DNA of 64,000 bases from Altericroceibacterium spongiae (GTDB taxonomy: Bacteria > Pseudomonadota > Alphaproteobacteria > Sphingomonadales > Sphingomonadaceae), in assembly GCF_003610805.1 (NCBI RefSeq), contig NZ_RAPF01000002.1, positions 372,001 to 436,000 of the forward strand. Direction: 5' to 3'. The notes beneath the pieces are model-generated. The model was not told where the DNA came from and did not search any database. It saw only the letters and a program-made list of their open reading frames with translations. A program made the translations under genes and the position numbers. The stretch's first letter is position 1. Every line of letters starts with the position of its first letter. Positions 52,185-60,241 of this stretch are shown piece after piece.

Positions 52185-53453
52185 TCAGGCCACAAGGCGA
52201 AGGCGGTCGAGCTTGGCGGCCCCGTGGGCGAGCAACTTGGCGATTTCGTCGGAGGTTCGTCGCACGGCCAGCTTGAGCGCTTCATCGACGTGGATGTAAT
52301 CCTGCGTCACGTTCTGCGAGGCGTGCCCCAGCATCGCGCGGATCGTCAGTTCCGAGAAACCGAGTTCGGCGGCAATGCTCGCAAAGGTGTGCCGAAGCAC
52401 GTGGGGTGTGACGCCCGTGATGCCAGCAAAACCGCAAACGCGTTGCAGGCAGGCGCTGACAGCCGTGAAGGGTCCATCGCCCGTTGTCGCCGCAAACACA
52501 TAGGGATTGCCGGCGATTCGGGGTTGCGCCACGATCACCTTTATCGCTTCCGGCCCGATCGCCCGGACCTGCTCGCCGGTCTTGGTGTCGGGGAAGGCGA
52601 CGAAGCCGCCCATCGGATTGACCCATTCCCGCTGCATGGCTTGCCCTTCTTCGCGGCGGTAGCCGGTCAGAAGCAACAGCCTGATTACAGCAATCCCGGT
52701 CGGGCTGACGCCTTGCTGTTCTGCATAAACCATCGCCTTGCCCATCGTCTCGATCTCGGCGACGCTGAGGCGCCTTGTTCGCTTGTGTCCGGCGAGTTTC
52801 TTGGCGCCCTTGGTCGGATGCTCGGCGAGCAGGCCTTTATGTTTCGCATGCCCCAGGATCGCCTGAATCGTGGTCAGGCACCGTGCCGCGACACCACGGC
52901 CGCCAGTCGCCTTGCCGCCGCGACCGCCAGTGCGAGCCTTGCCGGTTTTTCCCTTCGCAACATCGTCCTGCATCGCTTCGACATCGGCAATCGTCAGATG
53001 GCGGGCGATGCGCTTACCGATCAGCGGGTTAATATGAGTCCGAATCCGGCTCTCATCCATCGTAAGCGATGACTCCTTGATCGGCCGGTTTCGGCGACCG
53101 AGGATTCTGCCTGCGCGCGCCTCTGTCAGATACCATTCGCACAATTCAGCGACATTCATCTCGTTGCGGGCGCGGCGCGCGTCTTCGGCCGGGTCTTCCC
53201 CGGATGCCACCGCACCGAGCTTGATCTTCGCCAGATCGCGAGCCTGATCCACCGTCAGCACGCCGAAGCGGCCAAGATTCACACGGCGCTTGATGCCTTC
53301 GGCATTTCGATACTGGATGATGAACGTCTTGAGCCCCGATGGCAGCACCCGAAGGCCGAACCCGCGGATCTCATTATCCCACAGGACGAACTGCTTATCA
53401 GCAGGGGGCTTGAGCGCATCGATCGTGCGCTTGTTCAGCTTGGCTGTCGGCAT
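52185..53453 (-). CDS. int: Tyrosine recombinase (phage-type integrase)
   Basis: This 422-residue integrase has an N-terminal DUF4102-like arm-binding domain (KLNKRTIDALKPP, GLRVLPSGLKTFIIQYR) and a C-terminal catalytic domain with R in LLLTGYRREEG, H-x-x-R in PHVLRHTFASIAAELG, GHASQNVTQDYIH (H and the nucleophile Tyr). GGAGG 5 nt before the ATG at 53451-53453 fixes the start. It lies 178 nt from the tRNA-Gly fragment, its likely target site, and reads away from it. Confidence 0.93.
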   Translation of the reverse strand: MPTAKLNKRTIDALKPPADKQFVLWDNEIRGFGLRVLPSGLKTFIIQYRNAEGIKRRVNLGRFGVLTVDQARDLAKIKLGAVASGEDPAEDARRARNEMNVAELCEWYLTEARAGRILGRRNRPIKESSLTMDESRIRTHINPLIGKRIARHLTIADVEAMQDDVAKGKTGKARTGGRGGKATGGRGVAARCLTTIQAILGHAKHKGLLAEHPTKGAKKLAGHKRTRRLSVAEIETMGKAMVYAEQQGVSPTGIAVIRLLLLTGYRREEGQAMQREWVNPMGGFVAFPDTKTGEQVRAIGPEAIKVIVAQPRIAGNPYVFAATTGDGPFTAVSACLQRVCGFAGITGVTPHVLRHTFASIAAELGFSELTIRAMLGHASQNVTQDYIHVDEALKLAVRRTSDEIAKLLAHGAAKLDRLRLVA

Positions 53454-53631
53454 TGCCGCCTCCATTTGGAGACAAAGCTCCGGAGAGCACCTTTTGTCTC
53501 CATATTGTCTCCAGAATACGCCGTCTCGTGGCGAATTGCAGGATATGGCGGCGAAGAAGAAAATCAATATCTATTTGAAATAGCGTAGAAAATCGTATAA
53601 TAGAAAACTGTGGCGTAAGGTTAGAATCGGA

Positions 53632-53676
53632 TTGCCAAGGTTGGGGTCGAGAGTTCGAATCTCTTCGCCCGCTCCA
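53632..53676 (+). repeat. Attachment site: 3' half of a tRNA-Gly(GCC) gene
   Basis: The sequence holds the anticodon loop TTGCCAA (53632-53638), the 3' anticodon strand, a T arm (GAGAGTTCGAATCTC) and acceptor CGCCCGCTCCA with U73-CCA, all as in bacterial tRNA-Gly(GCC). The 5' half of a tRNA is missing, so this is not a functional gene. It is the duplicated att core left by integration at a tRNA 3' end. Orientation places the element to its left. Confidence 0.8.
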
Positions 53677-53872
53677 TTTTCTCAATAGCTTGGCAGTGCA
53701 TTAGCCCCTTCAGCGATTTGTTGGGCGGCATTTGGCTTGTTTGAGTGTGGTGAGCAGGATCCACCTGACGAAGATGTATCTTTTTTGGGACTGGAGACAG
53801 CTTCGCAGGTGTGTTCGCTTCTTTTCGATCTCGCAGAGCGGGCTATGGCTACGCCCTTGAACGGTGCCGGTT

Positions 53873-54844
53873 TCAGAACCAGAATCTGATACCTGCTACA
53901 TAGTTCGTGGTGCTCGGATCCTCGCCCTCTGCACGCGCATAATCCGCGCTGTCGCCTATTTTCCATTCCTGTTCGACCCCAATATAGGGTGCGAATTCAC
54001 GGGTAAATTCGTAGCGCAGGCGCAGGCCCAGCTCAGCCTTGTGCAAACCCGCCCCGATACCTGCTTCAGGGATGTCCTGGGCGGATAATTCCACCTCGCC
54101 GCGGGGCTGGAGTATCAGGCGTTGTGTAATGCGCTGGTCCAGTTCGGCTTCGATACGGGCCGTCAGATCGCCCTTATTGGAAAGAAAGGCCGCCGCGTCG
54201 ACTTCGAATTCATAAGGGATAAGCCCTTGCACGCCGATCGTGGCATGCGTGCGGGTGGGGCCGGTCAGATCCTGTCTGACGCCTGTCTGCAGATCGAACC
54301 AGGGGCCGATAGCGTGGCTCCACAGCGCCTGTATTTCGGCATCCTCCACCTTTTCGCCGAAAGTACCTTCCCCTTCGGATTTGAGCCAGAGTTTGTCGTA
54401 GTCTCCGCCATAATAGCCCTGCACGTCCCATAAATACCCATCGCCGCCTTTACGCGCACGATATTCGGCCCGTTCGGCTTGAAACCAGGTGACTGGCATG
54501 CCGCTGACTTGCCGCATCACATTCAGACGCGAGCTGTTCATTCGCTCTGCACCTACAACCTCATCAGCGGCATAAAGCGGGCCATCGAAGGCCGCCGGTG
54601 GCGGCGGGGATTGGGGAATCGAAGCATCTGTGTTTGTTTCAGAGGAAGTCATGTCCATCTGTTCCATCCGTGCATGGTCCATATGGCTATGGTTCATCTC
54701 TGCCTGATCCATTTCACCCTGCTGCATTTGCGAATGCTCCATGGTTCCGGCTTCGTCTCCGGCGGCAGGCGTTTCCTGCGCCTGTGCTATGGCGGGGACA
54801 GGCAGCATTGTGAGTGGCAGAAGGCAGATTGCGTAACGCATCAC
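53873..54844 (-). CDS. copB: Copper resistance outer-membrane protein CopB (second copy)
   Basis: This 323-residue protein has a signal peptide (MMRYAICLLPLTMLPVPAIA), a Met/His-rich N-terminal part (MEHSQMQQGEMDQAEMNHSHMDH) and the CopB barrel ending GIRFWF. Closely similar to the protein at 33061-34059 over the barrel (WDVQGYYGGDYDKLWLKSEGE). Coupled to copA by ATGA overlap. It sits right of the attachment site. Confidence 0.93.
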   Translation of the reverse strand: MMRYAICLLPLTMLPVPAIAQAQETPAAGDEAGTMEHSQMQQGEMDQAEMNHSHMDHARMEQMDMTSSETNTDASIPQSPPPPAAFDGPLYAADEVVGAERMNSSRLNVMRQVSGMPVTWFQAERAEYRARKGGDGYLWDVQGYYGGDYDKLWLKSEGEGTFGEKVEDAEIQALWSHAIGPWFDLQTGVRQDLTGPTRTHATIGVQGLIPYEFEVDAAAFLSNKGDLTARIEAELDQRITQRLILQPRGEVELSAQDIPEAGIGAGLHKAELGLRLRYEFTREFAPYIGVEQEWKIGDSADYARAEGEDPSTTNYVAGIRFWF

Positions 54845-56583
54845 TTGTCTCCTCCGTCGAGCGGGCGAACGGTGACCACCTGAAACATTCCCGTATGCAT
54901 GTGGTAAATCAGGTGACAGTGAAACGCCCAGTCGCCCGGTGCGTCGGCTGTCAGGTCGAATTGGGCAGAACCACCCGGCTGGACGATCACTGTATGCTTC
55001 AGGGGCTGATGGTTGGGCGGAGCGCCGTTGACCAGTTCGAAGAAATGGCCGTGCAGATGGATGGGATGGGCCATCATTGTGTCATTGACCAGCTTTACCC
55101 GGACGCGTTCATTATAGGCGAACCGGATCGGGTCGTCGGTCACGGCGGAGAACTTCTTGCCGTCGAACGACCACATATACCGCTCCATATTTCCGGTCAG
55201 GTGGATTTCTTTGAGCCGGCTGGGGCGCCGATTGTCCCTGTTTGGCTCGGCAGACACAAGCTGCTTATAGGTGAGAACACGGTGATCGACACTGTCGAGG
55301 CCGAGACCGGGATAGTCCATTCTATCGATCGGATTCATCGCTACCATGTCGAGGCCGGGGCCGACTTTCACGTCGGGCGGCAGTTTCGACGTGTCACGCA
55401 TTTTCATGTCGTCTGCCATGTCCATTCCGGCCATGTCGCGACTGCCATGGGCATGATCCATTCCCCCTTTGCTCATAGCGCCCATGCCCATATCGGTCAT
55501 GGTGAGAAGGGGCGGGTCGCGCAGTGCCGGCACTGTTGCTTTTGCGCCTGCCCGGCCGGACAGCATCGCCACACCCATGCCTGAGCGATCTACGGCTTCG
55601 GCGACGAAGGCGAAAGCATCGCTGCCTTGGGGTTGAACGATGACATCGTAGGTTTCTGCCACGCCCATCTGGAATTCATCTGTTTCGACGGGCTGCACAT
55701 TCTGGCCGTCCGCCTGCACGACAGTCATCGGCAGGCCGGGGATGCGCACATTGAAGAAAGTCATGGCGGAGCCGTTGATGATCCTGAGACGGATACGCTC
55801 GCCCGGATTATAGGCCAGCTCCAACCCGTCTGCAGGGCCATGGCCGTTGATGAGATAGGTATAGGCAGAGCCTGTCACGTCGGAAATATCCGTCGGCATC
55901 ATACGCATCCGCGCCCACATCCGTCGGTCTTTGCCGCTTAGTGGATAGTCGTCGGTCCAGCTTGTCTGCTGATAGTTGAAATAGCCCTCACCGACTTTCA
56001 GCCGGCGGATAATCTCATGTGGCGATATAGGAGACCAGTCGGTCAGCATCAGCACATATTCACGATCATAGTCGAACGGGTCGGGCTCGGCCGGGTCTAT
56101 GACGATCGGTCCGTAATGGCCCATAGGTTCCTGTAGGGTATGGGCATGCCACCAATACGTGCCGGACTGCCGGATCGGAAACTGATAACGGAATGTCTCT
56201 CCGGGCTCGACAGCCGCCATGGTCACACCCGGCACGCCGTCCATCAGGAAGGGAACCAGCATGCCGTGCCAGTGAATGGATGTGCCTTCCGAAGCATTAT
56301 TGACCAGATCGACGGTCAGATCCTGTCCTTCCTTCAGGCGCAACAGTGGTCCGGGCAATGTGCCGTTGACGGTAACGGCAGGACCATTGCGCGTTCCGGT
56401 TACAAAATGCGCATCCTCAACCGTCAAGGTCAGGTGATCGCCCGAGAGGACATCGCTGCCTTTGCGGGCAAGAGTACCGTCTGACGCCGCTCGGGCCCAT
56501 GCGGGCATGGCACCGGATAAGCCCAGTAAACCTGCGGAGCCTGCGGTATAGCTGAGGAATTTGCGGCGATCGATAAGGGACAT
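54841..56583 (-). CDS. copA: Copper resistance multicopper oxidase CopA (second copy)
   Basis: This 580-residue protein has a Tat signal (DRRKFLSYTAGSAGLLGLSG), the same cupredoxin copper ligands as the first copy (IHWHGML, HLHGHFFEL, FHCHLIYHMHTG) and a shorter Met/Asp loop (about 370-400). Preceded by the ECF-type promoter at 56617-56639. Paralogous to 31271-33061. Confidence 0.95.
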   Translation of the reverse strand: MSLIDRRKFLSYTAGSAGLLGLSGAMPAWARAASDGTLARKGSDVLSGDHLTLTVEDAHFVTGTRNGPAVTVNGTLPGPLLRLKEGQDLTVDLVNNASEGTSIHWHGMLVPFLMDGVPGVTMAAVEPGETFRYQFPIRQSGTYWWHAHTLQEPMGHYGPIVIDPAEPDPFDYDREYVLMLTDWSPISPHEIIRRLKVGEGYFNYQQTSWTDDYPLSGKDRRMWARMRMMPTDISDVTGSAYTYLINGHGPADGLELAYNPGERIRLRIINGSAMTFFNVRIPGLPMTVVQADGQNVQPVETDEFQMGVAETYDVIVQPQGSDAFAFVAEAVDRSGMGVAMLSGRAGAKATVPALRDPPLLTMTDMGMGAMSKGGMDHAHGSRDMAGMDMADDMKMRDTSKLPPDVKVGPGLDMVAMNPIDRMDYPGLGLDSVDHRVLTYKQLVSAEPNRDNRRPSRLKEIHLTGNMERYMWSFDGKKFSAVTDDPIRFAYNERVRVKLVNDTMMAHPIHLHGHFFELVNGAPPNHQPLKHTVIVQPGGSAQFDLTADAPGDWAFHCHLIYHMHTGMFQVVTVRPLDGGDK

Positions 56584-56616
56584 CTGGCTTTTCCGTATTG
56601 CGTCTACGATCCTTGT

Positions 56617-56639
56617 TACGCAGCGGCGAGGGCTACCCC
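56617..56639 (-). promoter_or_regulatory. ECF-type promoter before second copA (GGGG-N15-CGTA)
   Basis: On the minus strand GGGG (56636-56639) lies in the last codon and stop of the sigma gene, and CGTA (56617-56620) follows after 15 nt. The copA start is at 56583. Same layout as at 31214-31236. Confidence 0.65.
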
Positions 56640-57199
56640 TCAGGAAAATTCAGTTTCTCACGCAGTCTTTTGCGGGCCCGATATATGCGGGTTTCGATTG
56701 TCTTTTCCGACACGCCGAGAAGGATGGCCGCTTCGCGCTGACTGCGGCCGTCAATTGTGACCAGTATCAGCGCTTCACGTAGTCTGACGGGCAGACATTC
56801 GATCTCCTGCTGAACGCGCATGAGTTCCTCGCGGTTCGCTGCAGTGTTTTCGGGACCGGGGCGGTGATCGGTTGCGATGACCTCCTCCAGACCATACCCG
56901 AAGCCAAGAAATCGGGCTGCTTTCCGTCGCCGCAGACGGTCCCGGCATTTGTTGAGCACCGTCGTGGTCAGATAGGGGCCAAGCGCGCGTGCAGTATCCA
57001 GCCGCTCCCGGCCGATCCAGACGGAAGCGAGGGCGGTCTGCACGGCTTCTTCCGCTTCCGACGGTGAAGCCAGCATCCGCCGCGCCAGCGTGAGCAGGCG
57101 AAAGGCGTGAGGTTCGACAAGCCGGTCGAATGCTTTTCTCCGGCCTGCTTTCACCTGTTCGATCAGGTCGGCTTCAAGGACATCCTGCGGTTCGGCCAC
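56633..57199 (-). CDS. CnrH-like ECF sigma factor (second copy)
   Basis: This 188-residue protein is parallel to the protein at 30653-31213 throughout (FDRLVEPHAFRLLTLARRMLASPSEAEEAVQ; SQREAAILLGVSEKTIETRIYRARKRLREKL). Region 4 differs in few residues, consistent with recognition of the same promoter type. Gene order Y-X-H is kept. Its terminal codons carry the -35 element for copA. Confidence 0.9.
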   Translation of the reverse strand: MAEPQDVLEADLIEQVKAGRRKAFDRLVEPHAFRLLTLARRMLASPSEAEEAVQTALASVWIGRERLDTARALGPYLTTTVLNKCRDRLRRRKAARFLGFGYGLEEVIATDHRPGPENTAANREELMRVQQEIECLPVRLREALILVTIDGRSQREAAILLGVSEKTIETRIYRARKRLREKLNFPEG

Positions 57200-57205
57200 G
57201 AGCGA

Positions 57206-57649
57206 TCATTTGCGGCCAGTGCCGGTAAGCGACACAGATATTTGCCGGTCGAACTTTTTACGCTGCTGCTCATTGAGCAATTCGCGCATTGCAAAAACAT
57301 GGCGCACGGTGGCTTTTTGGAGTTCGCCCATCTGTGCATGGACCCGGTCGATAGCTGCGGCAACTTTCGGCCCGTAGGAATGCTCTGCCTCCATAGCTGT
57401 GGCAAGATCGACATTGGCTGCGCGCAGCGTGCTTTCGAGGCGGATACGCTTATTTTCAAACCGATCTTCCAGCACGTTCAGTCTGGCGTTCTGATCGGGA
57501 GTAAGGTCGAGTTCTTCATGCACGAAATCATGGAGCCCGCCGCCGGATTGTTTCTCGCCGGACCATTGCGTCGCAGCCAGCGCACCGAGACAGCCTGCCG
57601 CTGCGGCCAGCAGGATAGCAAGAACGATATGAAAAGCGGACAGCTTCAT
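57206..57649 (-). CDS. CnrX-like periplasmic metal sensor (second copy)
   Basis: This 147-residue protein has an N-terminal anchor (IVLAILLAAAAGCLGALAA) and a helical sensor domain. H40-x3-H44, E61, H117-x3-M121 match the five CnrX ligands with a constant shift of two. Overlaps the anti-sigma gene by 4 nt. Paralogue of 30206-30646. Confidence 0.8.
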   Translation of the reverse strand: MKLSAFHIVLAILLAAAAGCLGALAATQWSGEKQSGGGLHDFVHEELDLTPDQNARLNVLEDRFENKRIRLESTLRAANVDLATAMEAEHSYGPKVAAAIDRVHAQMGELQKATVRHVFAMRELLNEQQRKKFDRQISVSLTGTGRK

Positions 57650-57930
57650 GACTGGACATGCAGCAGAACGGCTGGCGACAGGTCGGATCCGGCGAAGAGC
57701 GGCTGTGCTTCCGGTTCAGCCCGTCCCGGCGCATGAATCGTGCCAAAGCCACCTCCCAGGCCGGCAACGAATATAGCTGCAAGTAAAGCCAGGCGGCGAC
57801 GTGTGTTCATCGCTTCGACCATTTCTCCGGCACGTTGCCATACACCGTCCATGAAACCATCGGGGAGTCTGTCCGGGTCATTATCGCCAAGGGACTGCAG
57901 CGCTTCGTTCAATCGATGATCCTGTTTCAT
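57646..57930 (-). CDS. CnrY-like membrane anti-sigma factor (second copy)
   Basis: This 94-residue protein from the ATG at 57928-57930 is the same length as the first copy, with a cytoplasmic N-terminus (HRLNEALQSLGDNDPDRLPDGFMDGVWQRAGEM), one helix (ALLAAIFVAGLGGGFGTI) and tail DLSPAVLLHVQS. A TTG at 57957 would add nine residues. Preceded by the minus-strand element at 57961-57983. Confidence 0.7.
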   Translation of the reverse strand: MKQDHRLNEALQSLGDNDPDRLPDGFMDGVWQRAGEMVEAMNTRRRLALLAAIFVAGLGGGFGTIHAPGRAEPEAQPLFAGSDLSPAVLLHVQS

Positions 57931-57960
57931 TTTCTCGCTTCCCGCTTTGACAGCCAATCA

Positions 57961-57983
57961 TACGCAACGGGCTCTCATTTCCC
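57961..57983 (-). promoter_or_regulatory. ECF-type promoter element, minus strand (GGGA-N15-CGTA)
   Basis: Minus strand GGGA (57980-57983) and CGTA (57961-57964) with 15 nt between, 31 nt before the anti-sigma ATG. One mismatch from the other five elements. It shares the CCCTCA/TGAGGG inverted repeat with the divergent plus-strand element. Confidence 0.55.
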
Positions 57984-57997
57984 TCAAAAAATATTGA

Positions 57998-58020
57998 GGG
58001 GTGAGTTTACTAGCTGCGTA
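57998..58020 (+). promoter_or_regulatory. ECF-type promoter element, plus strand (GGGG-N15-CGTA)
   Basis: GGGG (57998-58001) and CGTA (58017-58020), 15 nt apart, 38 nt before the cytochrome GTG at 58058. Forms a back-to-back pair like that at 29807-29865. Confidence 0.65.
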
Positions 58021-58057
58021 GCACAACCGTCGGGTGCGGTTTATCGGGAGAAAACGT

Positions 58058-58660
58058 GTGAGTGCGACTTTAAAGGGCGTGATGATCGGAGCAGCCACTT
58101 TGCTGCTCGTTATACTGGCGATCATTTTCATCGTGATCTTCACAGGTGGCTATAATGTTGCTGCGACTGACCGGCATAATCCGGTCGTTGCATGGGCGCT
58201 CACCACTACGATGACCCATTCCGTGCAGAGCCGTGCCAGCGAAATCCCTGTTCCGGCGAAATTCACCCCTGCAATGGTTGCGGCCGGTGCCGGAGAATAT
58301 AAAGCGATGTGCTCCCGCTGCCATGGCGGTGTGGGAGAAAGCCGGGCGGAATGGGCAGAAACAATTCGGCCTAAACCACCTGCACTGGTCAGTGCCGCCC
58401 GGCAATGGAAGGCACAGGAGGTTTTCTGGCTGGTCAAGCATGGGGTCAAGATGACCGGAATGCCCGCTTTCGGCCCCACGCATAACGATGCCACCATTTG
58501 GAATATTGCAGCTTTCGTCAAAGCCTTGCCCGATATGTCGGCAGAGCAATATGCCAGCTACAAGGCCGATCACGATCATCATCATGATGGGGAAGAGCAT
58601 CATGGCCATGGCACAGAAGATCATCATCATACACCCGGTGATGACGCTCATGAACATTGA
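58058..58660 (+). CDS. Membrane-anchored c-type cytochrome with His-rich tail (second copy)
   Basis: This 200-residue protein has a membrane anchor (MIGAATLLLVILAIIFIVIF), haem site CSRCH, likely axial Met in GVKMTGMPAFGP and a tail with many His (HHHHDGEEHHGHGTEDHHH). GGGAG 7 nt before the GTG at 58058 supports this start. Strongly similar to 22203-22778. Here it is the first gene behind an ECF-type promoter, which ties the cytochrome directly to the copper response. Confidence 0.9.
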   Translation: MSATLKGVMIGAATLLLVILAIIFIVIFTGGYNVAATDRHNPVVAWALTTTMTHSVQSRASEIPVPAKFTPAMVAAGAGEYKAMCSRCHGGVGESRAEWAETIRPKPPALVSAARQWKAQEVFWLVKHGVKMTGMPAFGPTHNDATIWNIAAFVKALPDMSAEQYASYKADHDHHHDGEEHHGHGTEDHHHTPGDDAHEH

Positions 58661-58766
58661 GGGGGAGCGCACTAAGGCACGCGAAACTGCCGTAAAGTAT
58701 CGGTAAGCCTCCTGCATGCCGCCTCCTTACGGAACCTCAGTCTAAACTTTTGAACATATACTGCCC

Positions 58767-59594
58767 TCATTCACGATCACTTGCGGATGTCCGAGGCTGG
58801 ATGTCCGCTGCGCCGTCAGTGATAAAAAATTCGACCGGTACCGTGACGGTAACAATATCCGGGCGGTCATCCGGAATTCCGGGCAGCGGCTGTGCCCGTC
58901 GCACAGTGGCGATGGCTGCGCGATTCAGGCTCGGTGTTCCCGATCCTTTTACAACGGCGATATCGAGCACTTCTCCATCTCGATTCATGGTAAAACGGAT
59001 CTCGACTATACCTTGATGGTTTTTGCGCAGGGCTTCTTCAGGATATCGGCGAAATTGTTCGATCCGGGCCAGCAAGCGGCCTTCAAAGCTGTCTTGCCCG
59101 TCCGGTGTACCTGCAGGTGGCGGAACACTATCTGCAAGAGCAGGAGCAAGAATGATATCGGGCGCAATGGGGCTGATCGCGAGCGAGGCAAGATGTGGTG
59201 CCGGCAGCGCCTCTGCCGCCGGAAATGAGGGTGAGAGGGCTTTGTTATCGTTTCTTGCAGGGGGACCCGCAGGCGATGCCGGAGAAGGGGGTTCGGCTGC
59301 GGGAGGGGCCGGTGGTAAGGAGGGAATGTCGAACACAACCAGTTTCGGAGGGGGGATAGCGGTGCCCGAGGGGGGGCGATAGATCCAGCTTTGCAGCAGG
59401 ATAAAGGTGACGGCGCAATGTAACGCAGCGGACAGCGCAATACCGGCTGCCCGTTTGCCCGGTGTGTAGCGTTGTGCTGCGCGGCCGTTTGTCGAGACGT
59501 GCGATGAGATTTTTGTATTATTGTTATATTGTGCAGGAGCGGCAGGCCACTCTTCCTGTGCGGCTTCTTCCTGAACATCGCCCTGATCCAACAT
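58767..59594 (-). CDS. tonB: TonB energy-transducing protein
   Basis: This 275-residue protein has an N-terminal cytoplasmic stretch, one membrane helix (GIALSAALHCAVTFILLQSWIY), a Pro-rich periplasmic spacer (LPPAPPAAEPPSPASPAGPPA) and a C-terminal TonB domain (RIEQFRRYPEEALRKNHQGIVEIRFTMNRDGEVLDIAVVKGSG). It passes proton-motive energy to outer-membrane receptors such as the one at 62620. ExbB/ExbD are not in the window. Downstream of the Fur-box-linked gene, in the same direction. Confidence 0.9.
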   Translation of the reverse strand: MLDQGDVQEEAAQEEWPAAPAQYNNNTKISSHVSTNGRAAQRYTPGKRAAGIALSAALHCAVTFILLQSWIYRPPSGTAIPPPKLVVFDIPSLPPAPPAAEPPSPASPAGPPARNDNKALSPSFPAAEALPAPHLASLAISPIAPDIILAPALADSVPPPAGTPDGQDSFEGRLLARIEQFRRYPEEALRKNHQGIVEIRFTMNRDGEVLDIAVVKGSGTPSLNRAAIATVRRAQPLPGIPDDRPDIVTVTVPVEFFITDGAADIQPRTSASDRE

Positions 59595-59612
59595 GATCTG
59601 CTCTGTCGCGCG

Positions 59613-60071
59613 TTATCCGTGACGCCGCGTAATATCGATAGGCGCATTAGCGAGCCCTGTCGGTGAGAGATCGGCTTGTTTCATATCCGCGGCTATATGG
59701 GTCATTCTGGCTGCGAGACGTTCGATAGATGGTTGCGACACCAGAAGGTCGAGAACTGCGGATACCTGTTCTTCATTACCTTGCGCCACATCCGACCATA
59801 AAGCGAGCATCACCGCTTCGAATTCGGTAATCCGAGGGTGCGTTATCGCGCCCATTGCTTTCAGGCGTTGTCCGCAGCAATGGATTTCACACATAAACTG
59901 GTGAAAATCGCCCAGCACATGGAGCAGTTCCATCCCGGCAAAGGAGCCGGCGAGGCTGACCGGCGGGCAACGGCGTGCCGCAGCGGCCAGTGTCCAGCCC
60001 CGCATGGCTCGGAGCAGAAAATGGCTTCCTTCGGAAAGACGGCTCGGTGAGCGGTCGATAAAACGATACAT
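59613..60071 (-). CDS. Unknown protein upstream of tonB, behind a Fur box
   Basis: This 152-residue protein is not recognised. It is mostly helical with a Cys/His cluster (FMCEIHCCGQRLKAMG) and the segment ITEFEAVMLALWSDVAQGNEEQVSAVLDLL. No signal peptide. It precedes tonB by 18 nt in the same direction and lies behind the Fur-box-like site at 60104-60126, so iron-dependent expression with tonB is likely. Confidence 0.6.
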   Translation of the reverse strand: MYRFIDRSPSRLSEGSHFLLRAMRGWTLAAAARRCPPVSLAGSFAGMELLHVLGDFHQFMCEIHCCGQRLKAMGAITHPRITEFEAVMLALWSDVAQGNEEQVSAVLDLLVSQPSIERLAARMTHIAADMKQADLSPTGLANAPIDITRRHG

Positions 60072-60103
60072 GGGTGATCTCCGCTGCGAATGCAGTCACT
60101 ATA

Positions 60104-60126
60104 TGATAATGATAAACATTTGCAAA
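60104..60126 (-). promoter_or_regulatory. Fur-box-like operator
   Basis: TGATAATGATAAACATTTGCAAA at 60104-60126 resembles the GATAATGATAATCATTATC Fur consensus in its left and centre parts. It lies about 33 nt upstream of the gene starting at 60071 and 116 nt upstream of fur, so it could control either side. Confidence 0.5.
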
Positions 60127-60241
60127 TAAGATTGCGGATGTTTATGCGGATGAGCTGGAGAGACAGAGCCCCCTATATCCGGCAAGACCGGACTACCGGG
60201 CCACAACCTGCCCATATCGGGGAGGGGAAAAGGGACAGCCG

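Noticed and set aside
53632-53676. Functional tRNA-Gly gene
   Set aside because: Only the anticodon-to-3' half is present; the upstream sequence has no D arm or 5' acceptor strand.
53677-53872. Insertion sequence remnant between the att site and second copB
   Set aside because: The frame on the minus strand (to 53966) runs into copB and shows no transposase motif or terminal repeats. I see nothing identifiable in this 196-nt stretch.
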